Shown piece after piece: positions 57,845-64,000 of a stretch of DNA of 64,000 nt. The notes below the pieces were generated by a model. The model was not told where the DNA came from. It saw only the letters and a list, made by a program, of their open reading frames with translations, and did not search any database. Position 1 is the first letter of the stretch, and every line of letters begins with the position of its first letter. The translations under genes were made by a program, and so were the position numbers. The stretch is from Candidatus Bipolaricaulota bacterium (lineage in GTDB: Bacteria > Bipolaricaulota > Bipolaricaulia > Bipolaricaulales > Bipolaricaulaceae), in NCBI GenBank assembly GCA_025060415.1, contig JANXBT010000002.1:62001-126000 (forward strand), given 5' to 3'.

Positions 57845-59131
57845 TTATCGGAACTTTTTGGCAAGCTCGCGGCACCGACCAAGGATCTCCTCCTCATCCA
57901 GGGTTTGCAACTGGCCGTCGCGGAGGAGGAAGCGCCCGTCCACGAACACGGCCTCCACGTCCGCGGCCTGGCCGGCATACACCACGTTGGCGATCGGGTC
58001 GTAGTCGGGAAAGAGGTGGACCCGATCCAGCCGGAGGAGGATGCCGTCGGCCCGCCGGCCGACCTCTATTGTACCCACCTCCTTGCCCCATCCCAGGGCC
58101 ACCGCGCCCCGCCAGGTGGCCAAGCCCAGGGCCTCCCGGGCGGAGAGGGCCTGGGGGTCGCCCGTGCGCACCTTGGCCAGAAGCGCGGCCAGCCGCATCT
58201 CCTCCACCATGTTCAGGTCGCCCGCGGAGCCCGCCCCGTCCGTGCCCAGGCACACGTTCACCCCCGTGCGCAGCATCTCCGCCACCGGGGCGATCCCGCA
58301 GGCCAGCTTCAGGTTGGAGGTGGGGCAGTGCACGGCGTGCACCCCGTGGGCGGCGAGGATCTCCATGTCCTTTTCGGAGAGGTGCACGCAGTGGGCCGCC
58401 AGCACGGGGACCCCAAACACCCCCAGCTCCTCCAGCCACTCCACGGGGGAGCGGCCGGTCCGCGCCCGCACCTCCTCCACCTCCTCCCGCGTCTCCGCCA
58501 GATGGGTGTGGAGGGGGAGGCGCAGCTCCCGCGCCAGGGCCACCGCCCGCTTCCAGACCTCCGGGCCGCAGGTGTAGGGCGCATGAGGGGCGAGGGCCAC
58601 GCGGATGCGCCCCTCCGCCCGGCCGTCCCACTCCCGCGCGAACTCCTCGGCCTTCTTGAGCTCGGGCTCCACCCGCTCGGGCGTGGGCGCAATCACCCCG
58701 TAGGCGAGGAGGGCCCGCACCCCCGCCTGCTCCACGGCCTCGGCCACCTCCTCCATGAAGAAGTACATGTCGGCGAAGGCGGTGGTGCCGCTTCGGATCA
58801 TCTCCGCCAAGCCCAAGAGGGCGAACCAGTGGACGACCTCGGCGGTGAGGCGCTTCTCCCGCGGCCAGACCTCCTCCGTGAGCCACTGCCGGAGGGGGCG
58901 GTCCTGGGCCAGGCCGCGGAAGAGGGTCATGGCCAGATGGGTGTGGGCGTTCACGAACCCCGGCAGGAGGAGGCGGCCCTCCCCCTCCACCACGAGGTCG
59001 AACGGCCCCTGGGGCTTCTCCCCGGTGAGGAGGGCGGCGAAGCGGCGGCCCTCGATGACCACGTCCGCCTTGGGGATCAGCGCGGCCTCCTGCCGCGGCC
59101 AAACCGCCACCCCACGGATGAGGACCCGCAT
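57845..59131 (-). CDS. Amidohydrolase, MTA/SAH deaminase type
   Basis: A 428-residue metal-dependent deaminase. GFVNAHTHLAMTLFRGLA gives metal ligands His63 and His65; HTHLAETREEVEE, AHCVHLSEKDME and GTDGAGSAGDLNM follow. This pattern fits 5-methylthioadenosine/S-adenosylhomocysteine deaminase (MtaD), with atrazine/guanine-type deaminases as alternatives. ATG 59131 starts with RVLIRG; TATACT (59140-59145) is 8 nt upstream. Confidence 0.9.
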   Translation of the reverse strand: MRVLIRGVAVWPRQEAALIPKADVVIEGRRFAALLTGEKPQGPFDLVVEGEGRLLLPGFVNAHTHLAMTLFRGLAQDRPLRQWLTEEVWPREKRLTAEVVHWFALLGLAEMIRSGTTAFADMYFFMEEVAEAVEQAGVRALLAYGVIAPTPERVEPELKKAEEFAREWDGRAEGRIRVALAPHAPYTCGPEVWKRAVALARELRLPLHTHLAETREEVEEVRARTGRSPVEWLEELGVFGVPVLAAHCVHLSEKDMEILAAHGVHAVHCPTSNLKLACGIAPVAEMLRTGVNVCLGTDGAGSAGDLNMVEEMRLAALLAKVRTGDPQALSAREALGLATWRGAVALGWGKEVGTIEVGRRADGILLRLDRVHLFPDYDPIANVVYAGQAADVEAVFVDGRFLLRDGQLQTLDEEEILGRCRELAKKFR

Positions 59132-59139
59132 GACCCTGC

Positions 59140-59186
59140 AGTATACGGCGAACGGGCCTTCCCGGGGCAAACGGGCTGGGTAAGAT
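59140..59186. promoter_or_regulatory. Divergent leaderless -10 boxes for mtaD-like and YraN genes
   Basis: Minus strand TATACT (59140-59145), 8 nt from ATG 59131, with TTGCCC 19 nt further up. Plus strand TAAGAT (59181-59186), 7 nt from GTG 59194. The ATG at 59185 would lie within that -10. Confidence 0.5.
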
Positions 59187-59193
59187 GCGGGAT

Positions 59194-59541
59194 GTGGAGG
59201 GGCGCGCCGCCGAGGACTTGGCCTGCCAATACCTGCGGGCCCAGGGGATGCGCATCGTGGCCCGCAACTGGCGCTGGCGCGGTGGGGAGGTGGACATCAT
59301 CGCCAAGGACGGCCCCACCCTCGTGTTCGTGGAGGTGCGCAGCCGCACCGACCCCCACCGCCTCCGGCCCGAGGAGAGCGTGGACGCGCGCAAGCGGGCC
59401 CGGCTTTGGCGCACGGCCCAGGCCTACTTGGCCGGAAAGCCCGCGGTCCCCGTGCGGTTCGACGTGGTGGCCATCACGCCCGAGGGCGTCCGGCACATCC
59501 GCGGCGCGTTCGCCGCCGAGGATGTTCGCCCGGGTGCTTAG
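59194..59541 (+). CDS. UPF0102 (YraN-family) protein
   Basis: A 115-residue predicted Holliday-junction-resolvase-fold protein. GRAAEDLACQYLRAQGMRIVARNWR, GGEVDIIAKDG and VFVEVRSR are the family motifs (GE-D-x-E-x-K core, Lys replaced by Arg in VEVRSR). GTG 59194 is preferred over ATG 59185, which overlaps the -10. Its end overlaps the comM start by 20 nt, a usual pairing. Confidence 0.88.
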   Translation: MEGRAAEDLACQYLRAQGMRIVARNWRWRGGEVDIIAKDGPTLVFVEVRSRTDPHRLRPEESVDARKRARLWRTAQAYLAGKPAVPVRFDVVAITPEGVRHIRGAFAAEDVRPGA

Positions 59542-61045
59542 CGGCACCCCCTACGGGGTGGAGGCCCGGCTGGTGGAGGTCCAGTGCGACGTGGGGCCGG
59601 GGCTCCCGGGCTTTGCCGTGGTGGGCCTCCCCGAAAAGGAGGTGTCCGAGGCGCGGGACCGGGTGCGCGCGGCCATCCGCAACCTGGGCCTGGAGTTCCC
59701 CCAGCTCCGCATCACCGCCAACCTCGCGCCCGCGGACCTACGCAAGGAGGGCGCGGGGTTCGACCTGGCCCTGGCCGTGGCCCTCCTTGTGGCCACCGGG
59801 CAGGTCCCCCGAGAGCGCACCCAGGACACGGTGTTCCTGGGCGAGCTCGCCCTGGACGGCGGGGTGCGGCCCGTGCGGGGGGTGCTGGCCGTGGCCCTGG
59901 CGGCCAAGGAGGCGGGGGTGCCCCGCATGGTGGTGGCCCGGGAGTCCGCGGCCGAGGCCGCCCTGGTGGAGGGCCTGCAGGTCCTCCCCGTGGCCGACCT
60001 GGGCGAGGCCGTGGCCTTCCTGCGCGGGGAGCGGGAGATCGCCCCCGCCCCGCGGGTCATCCCCAAGGCCCCGCCCCCGGACTGGATCGACCTGGGGCTG
60101 GTGAAGGGGCAGGAGCACGCCCGGCGGGCCCTGGAGATCGCCGCCGCCGGGGGCCACCACCTCCTCCTCATCGGCCCGCCCGGCGCCGGCAAATCCCTCC
60201 TCGCCCGCTGCCTCCCCGGGATCCTCCCGCCCCTGTCCCTGGAGGAAGCCCTGGAGGTGAGCCGCATCCACTCTGTGGCCGGCCTCCTCCCCCCGGACCG
60301 GCCCCTTTTGCGCTGGCGGCCCTTCCGCGCCCCCCACCACACCATCTCCTACGTGGGCATGGTGGGCGGCGGCCATGGGATCCCCGTCCCCGGCGAGATC
60401 AGCTTGGCCCACCACGGCGTCCTCTTTTTGGACGAGCTGCCGGAATTCGACCGGAAGGTCCTGGAGGCCCTGCGCCAGCCCCTCGAGGACCGGCGGATCA
60501 CGGTGGTGCGGGCCGGGGTCAGCGTGACCTTCCCCGCCTCCTTCATGCTCGTGGGGGCCATGAACCCCTGCCCCTGCGGCCACTACGGCGACCCCCTCCG
60601 GCCCTGCCGCTGCCGGCCTCATGAGATCGCGCAGTACCGCAAGCGGCTCTCCGGCCCCTTCCTGGACCGCATCGACCTCTTCGTCCATGTGCCCCGCCTC
60701 ACCAAGGAGGAGCTCTTGGGCGAGGGAGGAGGCGAGCCCTCGGAAGCCGTGCGCCGCAGGGTCCTGGAGGCGCGGGAGGTGCAGCGCCGCCGGTTCGGGG
60801 GGAAGCCCTTGGTGAACGCGGAGATGGGGCCCAAGGAGGTGCGGCGCTTTTGCGCCCTCTCGGCCCAGGCCAGGGCCCTCCTGGCCCGGGCCATCGACCG
60901 CTTCGCCCTCACGGGAAGGGGCTACGTGCGCACGCTCAAGGTGGCCCGCACCATTGCGGACCTGAGCGGGGCCGATACCATCGAGGCCGAGCACGTGGCC
61001 GAGGCCCTGCAATACCGGGCTTTCGCCGAGGAGGGATGGCCGTGA
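59522..61045 (+). CDS. comM: YifB/ComM family Mg-chelatase-like AAA ATPase
   Basis: A 507-residue AAA+ helicase that in competent bacteria promotes branch migration of incoming DNA. The N-terminal domain (GLPGFAVVGLPEKEVSEARDRV) is followed by Walker A GPPGAGKS, HHTISYVGMVGGG, Walker B VLFLDELPEFDR, and the NPCPCGHYGD zinc-type loop. It overlaps YraN and ends with the BamA GTG start in a GTGA overlap. Confidence 0.95.
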   Translation: MFARVLSGTPYGVEARLVEVQCDVGPGLPGFAVVGLPEKEVSEARDRVRAAIRNLGLEFPQLRITANLAPADLRKEGAGFDLALAVALLVATGQVPRERTQDTVFLGELALDGGVRPVRGVLAVALAAKEAGVPRMVVARESAAEAALVEGLQVLPVADLGEAVAFLRGEREIAPAPRVIPKAPPPDWIDLGLVKGQEHARRALEIAAAGGHHLLLIGPPGAGKSLLARCLPGILPPLSLEEALEVSRIHSVAGLLPPDRPLLRWRPFRAPHHTISYVGMVGGGHGIPVPGEISLAHHGVLFLDELPEFDRKVLEALRQPLEDRRITVVRAGVSVTFPASFMLVGAMNPCPCGHYGDPLRPCRCRPHEIAQYRKRLSGPFLDRIDLFVHVPRLTKEELLGEGGGEPSEAVRRRVLEAREVQRRRFGGKPLVNAEMGPKEVRRFCALSAQARALLARAIDRFALTGRGYVRTLKVARTIADLSGADTIEAEHVAEALQYRAFAEEGWP

Positions 61046-63159
61046 GGTTAGGTCTTGCGCTTTTCCTGCTGGGCTGTGCGGCTTGGGCACAAACCTTCAC
61101 GGTGGGGAAGCTCGAAATCCTGGGGAACCAAAACGTGCCCACCAAGGAGATCCTAGAGGCCTTGCCCTTCAAGGCGGGCGACCCGGCCGACCGGGAAAAG
61201 GTCCTCGCCGGGGCCAAGGCCCTGGAGGAGCTCGGGTACTTCGCCCAGGTCACGCCCGAGGTGACCCTGGAGGGCGGCCAAGTGGTGGTGCGTTACCGGG
61301 TCGTGGAGTTCCCCAAGATCCAGGAGGTGGTGATCCTGGGCGTTCCCCCGGAGCCCAAGGGCGGGAGGACCCTGTGGTCGTGGGTCCAGCTGTGGTGGGC
61401 CGAGCTCACCCGCCCGCCCCGCCTCTACGAGCGGCGGGCGCGCGAAGTCCTGGCGGAGAACGGGGTGAAGCCCGGGGTCGTGCTCAACCGCAAAAAACTG
61501 GAAAAGGCCCTGCAGGCCGTGCTCGAGGAGTACCGGAAAAAGGACCTGGGCACGGTGACGGTGGGCGAGGTCATCCCCGCAGAAAGGCTTGTGATCCGTT
61601 TCGAGGAGCTCCCCGTGGTGGCCCACGAGATCCGCGGCCTGGCCACCGTGCCCAAGGAGGAGGCCCAAAAGCTCATCGAGGTGCCCCTGGGCGAGGTGGG
61701 GCGGATCTCCAAGATCCAGGAGTCCCTGGGGCGGCTGGCGCGCTCCGTGTACTTCACCCAGGCCCAGGTGCTCCCCGAGCTCGTGCCCGGGGGGGTGAAG
61801 CTGGTGTGGCAGCTTACGGAGCGGGTCCTCCTGGACTCCCCCCAGGAGCTCAGGGGCCTGGCCCTTGTGGGCACCACGGTCCTCCCGCCGGCGCGGGCCC
61901 AGGAGCTGGTCCAGCCCCTCCCCAAGGGCCTCGTGCACAACCTCGACGTCCTGCGGGCCCTGCGGCCCCTCCACGAGCACTACCGCCGGGAGGGCTACTT
62001 CCTGGTGGACTTCGTCCGGGAGAAGGTGGAGAACGGGGTGCTGTTCGTGCGCGTGCGGGAGGGCGAGCTGGGTCGCCTGGAGATCAAGGGCCTTTCGCGC
62101 ACGGCGGAGTGGGTGGTGCGCCGGGTCCTCGAGCTCCAGCCCGGCCAGGTCCTCACCGAGGCCCGGCTCCTCGTGGCCCGCCAAAGCCTCATGGCCCTCG
62201 GCTACTTCAGCGACGTCCTCCTCACCCCCACCTGGGAGGGCGAGAGGGTCCTCCTCACCGTGGAGGTGAAGGAACTGGACCGGCTCGGAAGCATCACGGG
62301 CTCGGTGAGCCTCTCCCCGGAGGCGGGGGGGCTGGTGGGCAACCTCACCTACTCCCAGAAGAACCTGTTCGGCACGGCCCAGGACGTCTCCCTCACCTTC
62401 TCCCGGGGCCTGGCGGGAGGCCGGGAGACCACCTGGAGCCTGAACTACGTGGGCCGGGCCTTCCCCGTGTTCACCTCGGTGCAGGTGGACCTCTACCGCC
62501 GGGAGGAGGGCGCGCGCCTCACCACGGGCGGGGGGGTGAAGGTGGCCTATCCGGTGGGGGACTTCCTGGACCTGGGCCTGGGCTTCACCAAGGAGGCGGC
62601 CGTGGAGCTTCCGGACCGGCCCCTTCCGCCGCGCCACGTGGCGGAGGCCGGGCTGATCTGGGACGACCGGGACAACCCGTTCTTCCCGCGCCGGGGCGGC
62701 CGCGCCCACCTCAGCCTGGAGAAGGCGGGCACGTTCGCCCCGGGCGCGGAGTACCTCGTGGGCCGGCTGGAGCTCGTGCGCTTTTGGCCCCACGACCTTG
62801 GGGAGCAGCGCGCGGCCCTGGGCGTGCGGGCCGTCCTCCGCCTGGGCTGGACCCTGCCCGAGGAGTACTGGTTTGCCCTGGGCGGGGCGGACTCCGTGCG
62901 CGGCGCCAAGAAGACCCAGACGGACCGGCTGGCCCTCCTCAACGTGGAGTTCCGCCTGGAGCTCGGCCAAGGCGCGTGGCTCGCGCCCTTCCTCGACTGG
63001 GGCGTGGACCTGCGCGCCCGCGCGGTGAAAATGGCCCCGGGTCTGGAGGTGGCCGTGAACCTGGGCGGCATGTTCGTGCGCCTCGCCGCCTCCTGGCCGA
63101 GCGACCGGGGGCCCACCTGGGTGCCGGCCTTCGAGTTCGGGACGAGCCCGATGTTCTAG
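61042..63159 (+). CDS. bamA: Outer-membrane assembly protein, BamA/Omp85 family
   Basis: A 705-residue Omp85 protein that inserts beta-barrels into the outer membrane. The GTG at 61042 is preferred because GAGGAGGG (61029-61036) lies 7 nt before it and overlaps the closer ATG 61036. Signal peptide ends AWAQ. About four or five POTRA repeats (FTVGKLEILGNQNVPTKE, AHEIRGLATVPKEE, RGLALVGTTVLPP, LGRLEIKGLSRTAEW) are followed by the barrel (about 360-705), with LIWDDRDNPFFPRRG and ALGGADSVRG. It proves a diderm cell envelope. Confidence 0.93.
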   Translation: MRLGLALFLLGCAAWAQTFTVGKLEILGNQNVPTKEILEALPFKAGDPADREKVLAGAKALEELGYFAQVTPEVTLEGGQVVVRYRVVEFPKIQEVVILGVPPEPKGGRTLWSWVQLWWAELTRPPRLYERRAREVLAENGVKPGVVLNRKKLEKALQAVLEEYRKKDLGTVTVGEVIPAERLVIRFEELPVVAHEIRGLATVPKEEAQKLIEVPLGEVGRISKIQESLGRLARSVYFTQAQVLPELVPGGVKLVWQLTERVLLDSPQELRGLALVGTTVLPPARAQELVQPLPKGLVHNLDVLRALRPLHEHYRREGYFLVDFVREKVENGVLFVRVREGELGRLEIKGLSRTAEWVVRRVLELQPGQVLTEARLLVARQSLMALGYFSDVLLTPTWEGERVLLTVEVKELDRLGSITGSVSLSPEAGGLVGNLTYSQKNLFGTAQDVSLTFSRGLAGGRETTWSLNYVGRAFPVFTSVQVDLYRREEGARLTTGGGVKVAYPVGDFLDLGLGFTKEAAVELPDRPLPPRHVAEAGLIWDDRDNPFFPRRGGRAHLSLEKAGTFAPGAEYLVGRLELVRFWPHDLGEQRAALGVRAVLRLGWTLPEEYWFALGGADSVRGAKKTQTDRLALLNVEFRLELGQGAWLAPFLDWGVDLRARAVKMAPGLEVAVNLGGMFVRLAASWPSDRGPTWVPAFEFGTSPMF

Positions 63160-63175
63160 GCCTCAAGGAGGAGCG

Positions 63176-63979
63176 ATGAACGGAAAGATCGCGGTTTGGG
63201 CGACGGTCGGGGTTTTGGGAGCCCTGATCCTGGGCTTCGTGGGCGGGATCGTGGGCGCGATGGTCTTCGGTCCGAAAAGCGGGGAGACGGCGGGGCTGGC
63301 CCGGGACCTGGGCGCGCTCCAGGCCCGGGTCCAGACCCTGGAGGGCCGGGTGGCCAACCTCCCCGCCGCGGCGGCCGCGGCCCCGGCGCTGAAGGTCGGG
63401 GTGGTCGACGCGGAAAACCTCTTCACCACCGTGTTCCTCCCCCAGGTGGCCGCGGAGCGCAGCGCCCTCCAGGCCAAGGCCCAGGCCATCCAGGACCTGC
63501 AGGCCCGCTACGCCCAGGGGCAGATCAAGGCGGACGCGTACCAGCAGCAGTACGCCAGGCTCCAGGCCGAGTACCTCCAGGGCCAGGTGCGGGTGAACAT
63601 GGCCATGCTGGACAAGATGATCGCCTCCCCGGGGTTCGCCAACCTCCGGGCGGACCTGCAGGTCCTGCGGGACCAGGCCAAGCCCCTGGCCGACCAGGTG
63701 GACGCGCTGGTGAAGCAGGCCCAGGTCACGATCCTCAACGTGACCGACTTCCTGGCCCAGGTCCAGCAGCTGCAGGCCGCGTTCCAGCAGGTGGACCAGC
63801 TCCTCACCCAGGTGGCGGCCGTGAAGATCCTGGAGATCTCCCAGCAGGTGGCCATGGAGCTGGGCTACGACATCGTGCTGCGCACCAAGGACGTGGTCAT
63901 GTACCAGCGCGCCCCGGCCGTGGCCAACCTCACCCCCGAGGTGGAGAAGCGCCTATGGAACCTGTTCCCGGCCAAGTGA
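63176..63979 (+). CDS. Skp/OmpH-like periplasmic chaperone
   Basis: A 267-residue exported coiled-coil protein. Its N-terminal helix (VWATVGVLGALILGFVGGIVG) is uncleaved anchor or signal. LKVGVVDAENLFTTVFLP is an OmpH start-like segment, followed by two long helices rich in Gln/Ala (QAKAQAIQDLQARYAQGQIK ... FLAQVQQLQAAFQQ). This fits Skp/OmpH, the chaperone for unfolded outer-membrane proteins, and it follows bamA directly. AAGGAGGAG precedes its ATG. Confidence 0.82.
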   Translation: MNGKIAVWATVGVLGALILGFVGGIVGAMVFGPKSGETAGLARDLGALQARVQTLEGRVANLPAAAAAAPALKVGVVDAENLFTTVFLPQVAAERSALQAKAQAIQDLQARYAQGQIKADAYQQQYARLQAEYLQGQVRVNMAMLDKMIASPGFANLRADLQVLRDQAKPLADQVDALVKQAQVTILNVTDFLAQVQQLQAAFQQVDQLLTQVAAVKILEISQQVAMELGYDIVLRTKDVVMYQRAPAVANLTPEVEKRLWNLFPAK

Positions 63980-64000
63980 TGGACGTGGAGGGGCTCAAGC
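63979..64000 (+). CDS. Start of an unidentified downstream gene (partial)
   Basis: The ATG overlaps the OmpH stop (TGATG), and the visible codons read MDVEGLK. In many genomes lpxD or fabZ follows this position, but seven codons do not show it. Confidence 0.4.

Noticed and set aside
55325-59193. A plus-strand frame open for more than 1,200 codons opposite pnp, rpsO and the mtaD-like gene
   Set aside because: It is antisense to three well-identified genes, low in complexity (H, G, D, L, R rich), and ends by merging with the real comM frame; such frames are a by-product of high GC.
1-64000. tRNA, rRNA, CRISPR and insertion sequences
   Set aside because: I looked in all gaps over 50 nt and saw no cloverleaf-like T-loop sequences, spaced repeats or transposase motifs. 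Small RNAs cannot be excluded by eye.

Overview
The window is 64 kb of dense, very GC-rich bacterial chromosome. Neighbouring genes mostly overlap by a few bases (ATGA, GTGA, TGATG junctions), and GTG starts are common. I see no rRNA, tRNA, CRISPR array, transposase or phage gene. The encoded cell has an outer membrane (a BamA-type Omp85 protein, a Skp/OmpH-like protein, a putative beta-barrel), makes peptidoglycan (MurA, UppP, a LysM/M23 endopeptidase) and looks anaerobic and hydrogenase-bearing (glycyl-radical enzyme with its activase, HypC-HypD-HypE, iron-sulfur flavoproteins). GC content, compactness and many TANNNT boxes lying 5-9 nt before start codons (leaderless-type promoters) suit a deep-branching thermophile. 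Bipolaricaulota/Acetothermia-like or Deinococcus-Thermus-like lineages are my best guesses, but this is inference and no marker here settles it.

Layout. 1-11333 (+): end of rho, LysM/M23 peptidase, murA, hflX, a small coiled-coil protein, a DUF4139 protein, a small unknown, a phosphohexomutase, leuS and two family-2 glycosyltransferases, almost all overlapping. 11337-15957: a third glycosyltransferase convergent with its paralogue, an acyltransferase, a THEP1 NTPase, an AEC permease, a glyoxylate-reductase-like dehydrogenase and a cysteine-rich secreted protein. 15958-22815: an Fpg-family glycosylase and a small membrane protein, then on the minus strand birA, a secreted protein, uppP, a TlpA-like fusion and gltX. 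22903-24092: a stand-alone RAM domain coupled to argF.

24089-31504 is the most interesting block. On the minus strand are a two-subunit flavin/iron-sulfur dehydrogenase, livF and a short remnant of livG. Facing away is a glycyl-radical enzyme that resembles trans-4-hydroxy-L-proline dehydratase, with its activase, driven by a promoter carrying a perfect 7-3-7 inverted repeat between -35 and -10. I read it as a candidate amino-acid (proline/hydroxyproline) fermentation module pasted against a broken branched-chain amino-acid transporter operon.

31495-39631: a YdcF-like protein, hypCDE, a beta-barrel protein with promoter and terminator, and a 1269-residue multi-GAF/PAS diguanylate cyclase. 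39615-44086: an MBL hydrolase, a PKD lipoprotein, an ArsB/NhaD-type permease behind a possible structured leader, a DUF2680-like protein and a membrane-anchored ClpP-class protease. 44087-44466 has no convincing gene. 44467-50245: pncB with a nicotinamidase (NAD salvage), a DJ-1/PfpI protein, Sua5, an amidohydrolase and a canonical mutM. 50263-53301: a SagB-type nitroreductase and an ABC exporter split by an in-frame TAG, under an ArsR-like regulator with a near-consensus promoter and palindromic operator. 53377-59131 (-): mtaD-like, rpsO, pnp (with two S1 domains), an M16 peptidase and coaD. 59194-64000 (+): YraN, ComM, BamA, an OmpH-like protein and the first codons of one more gene.
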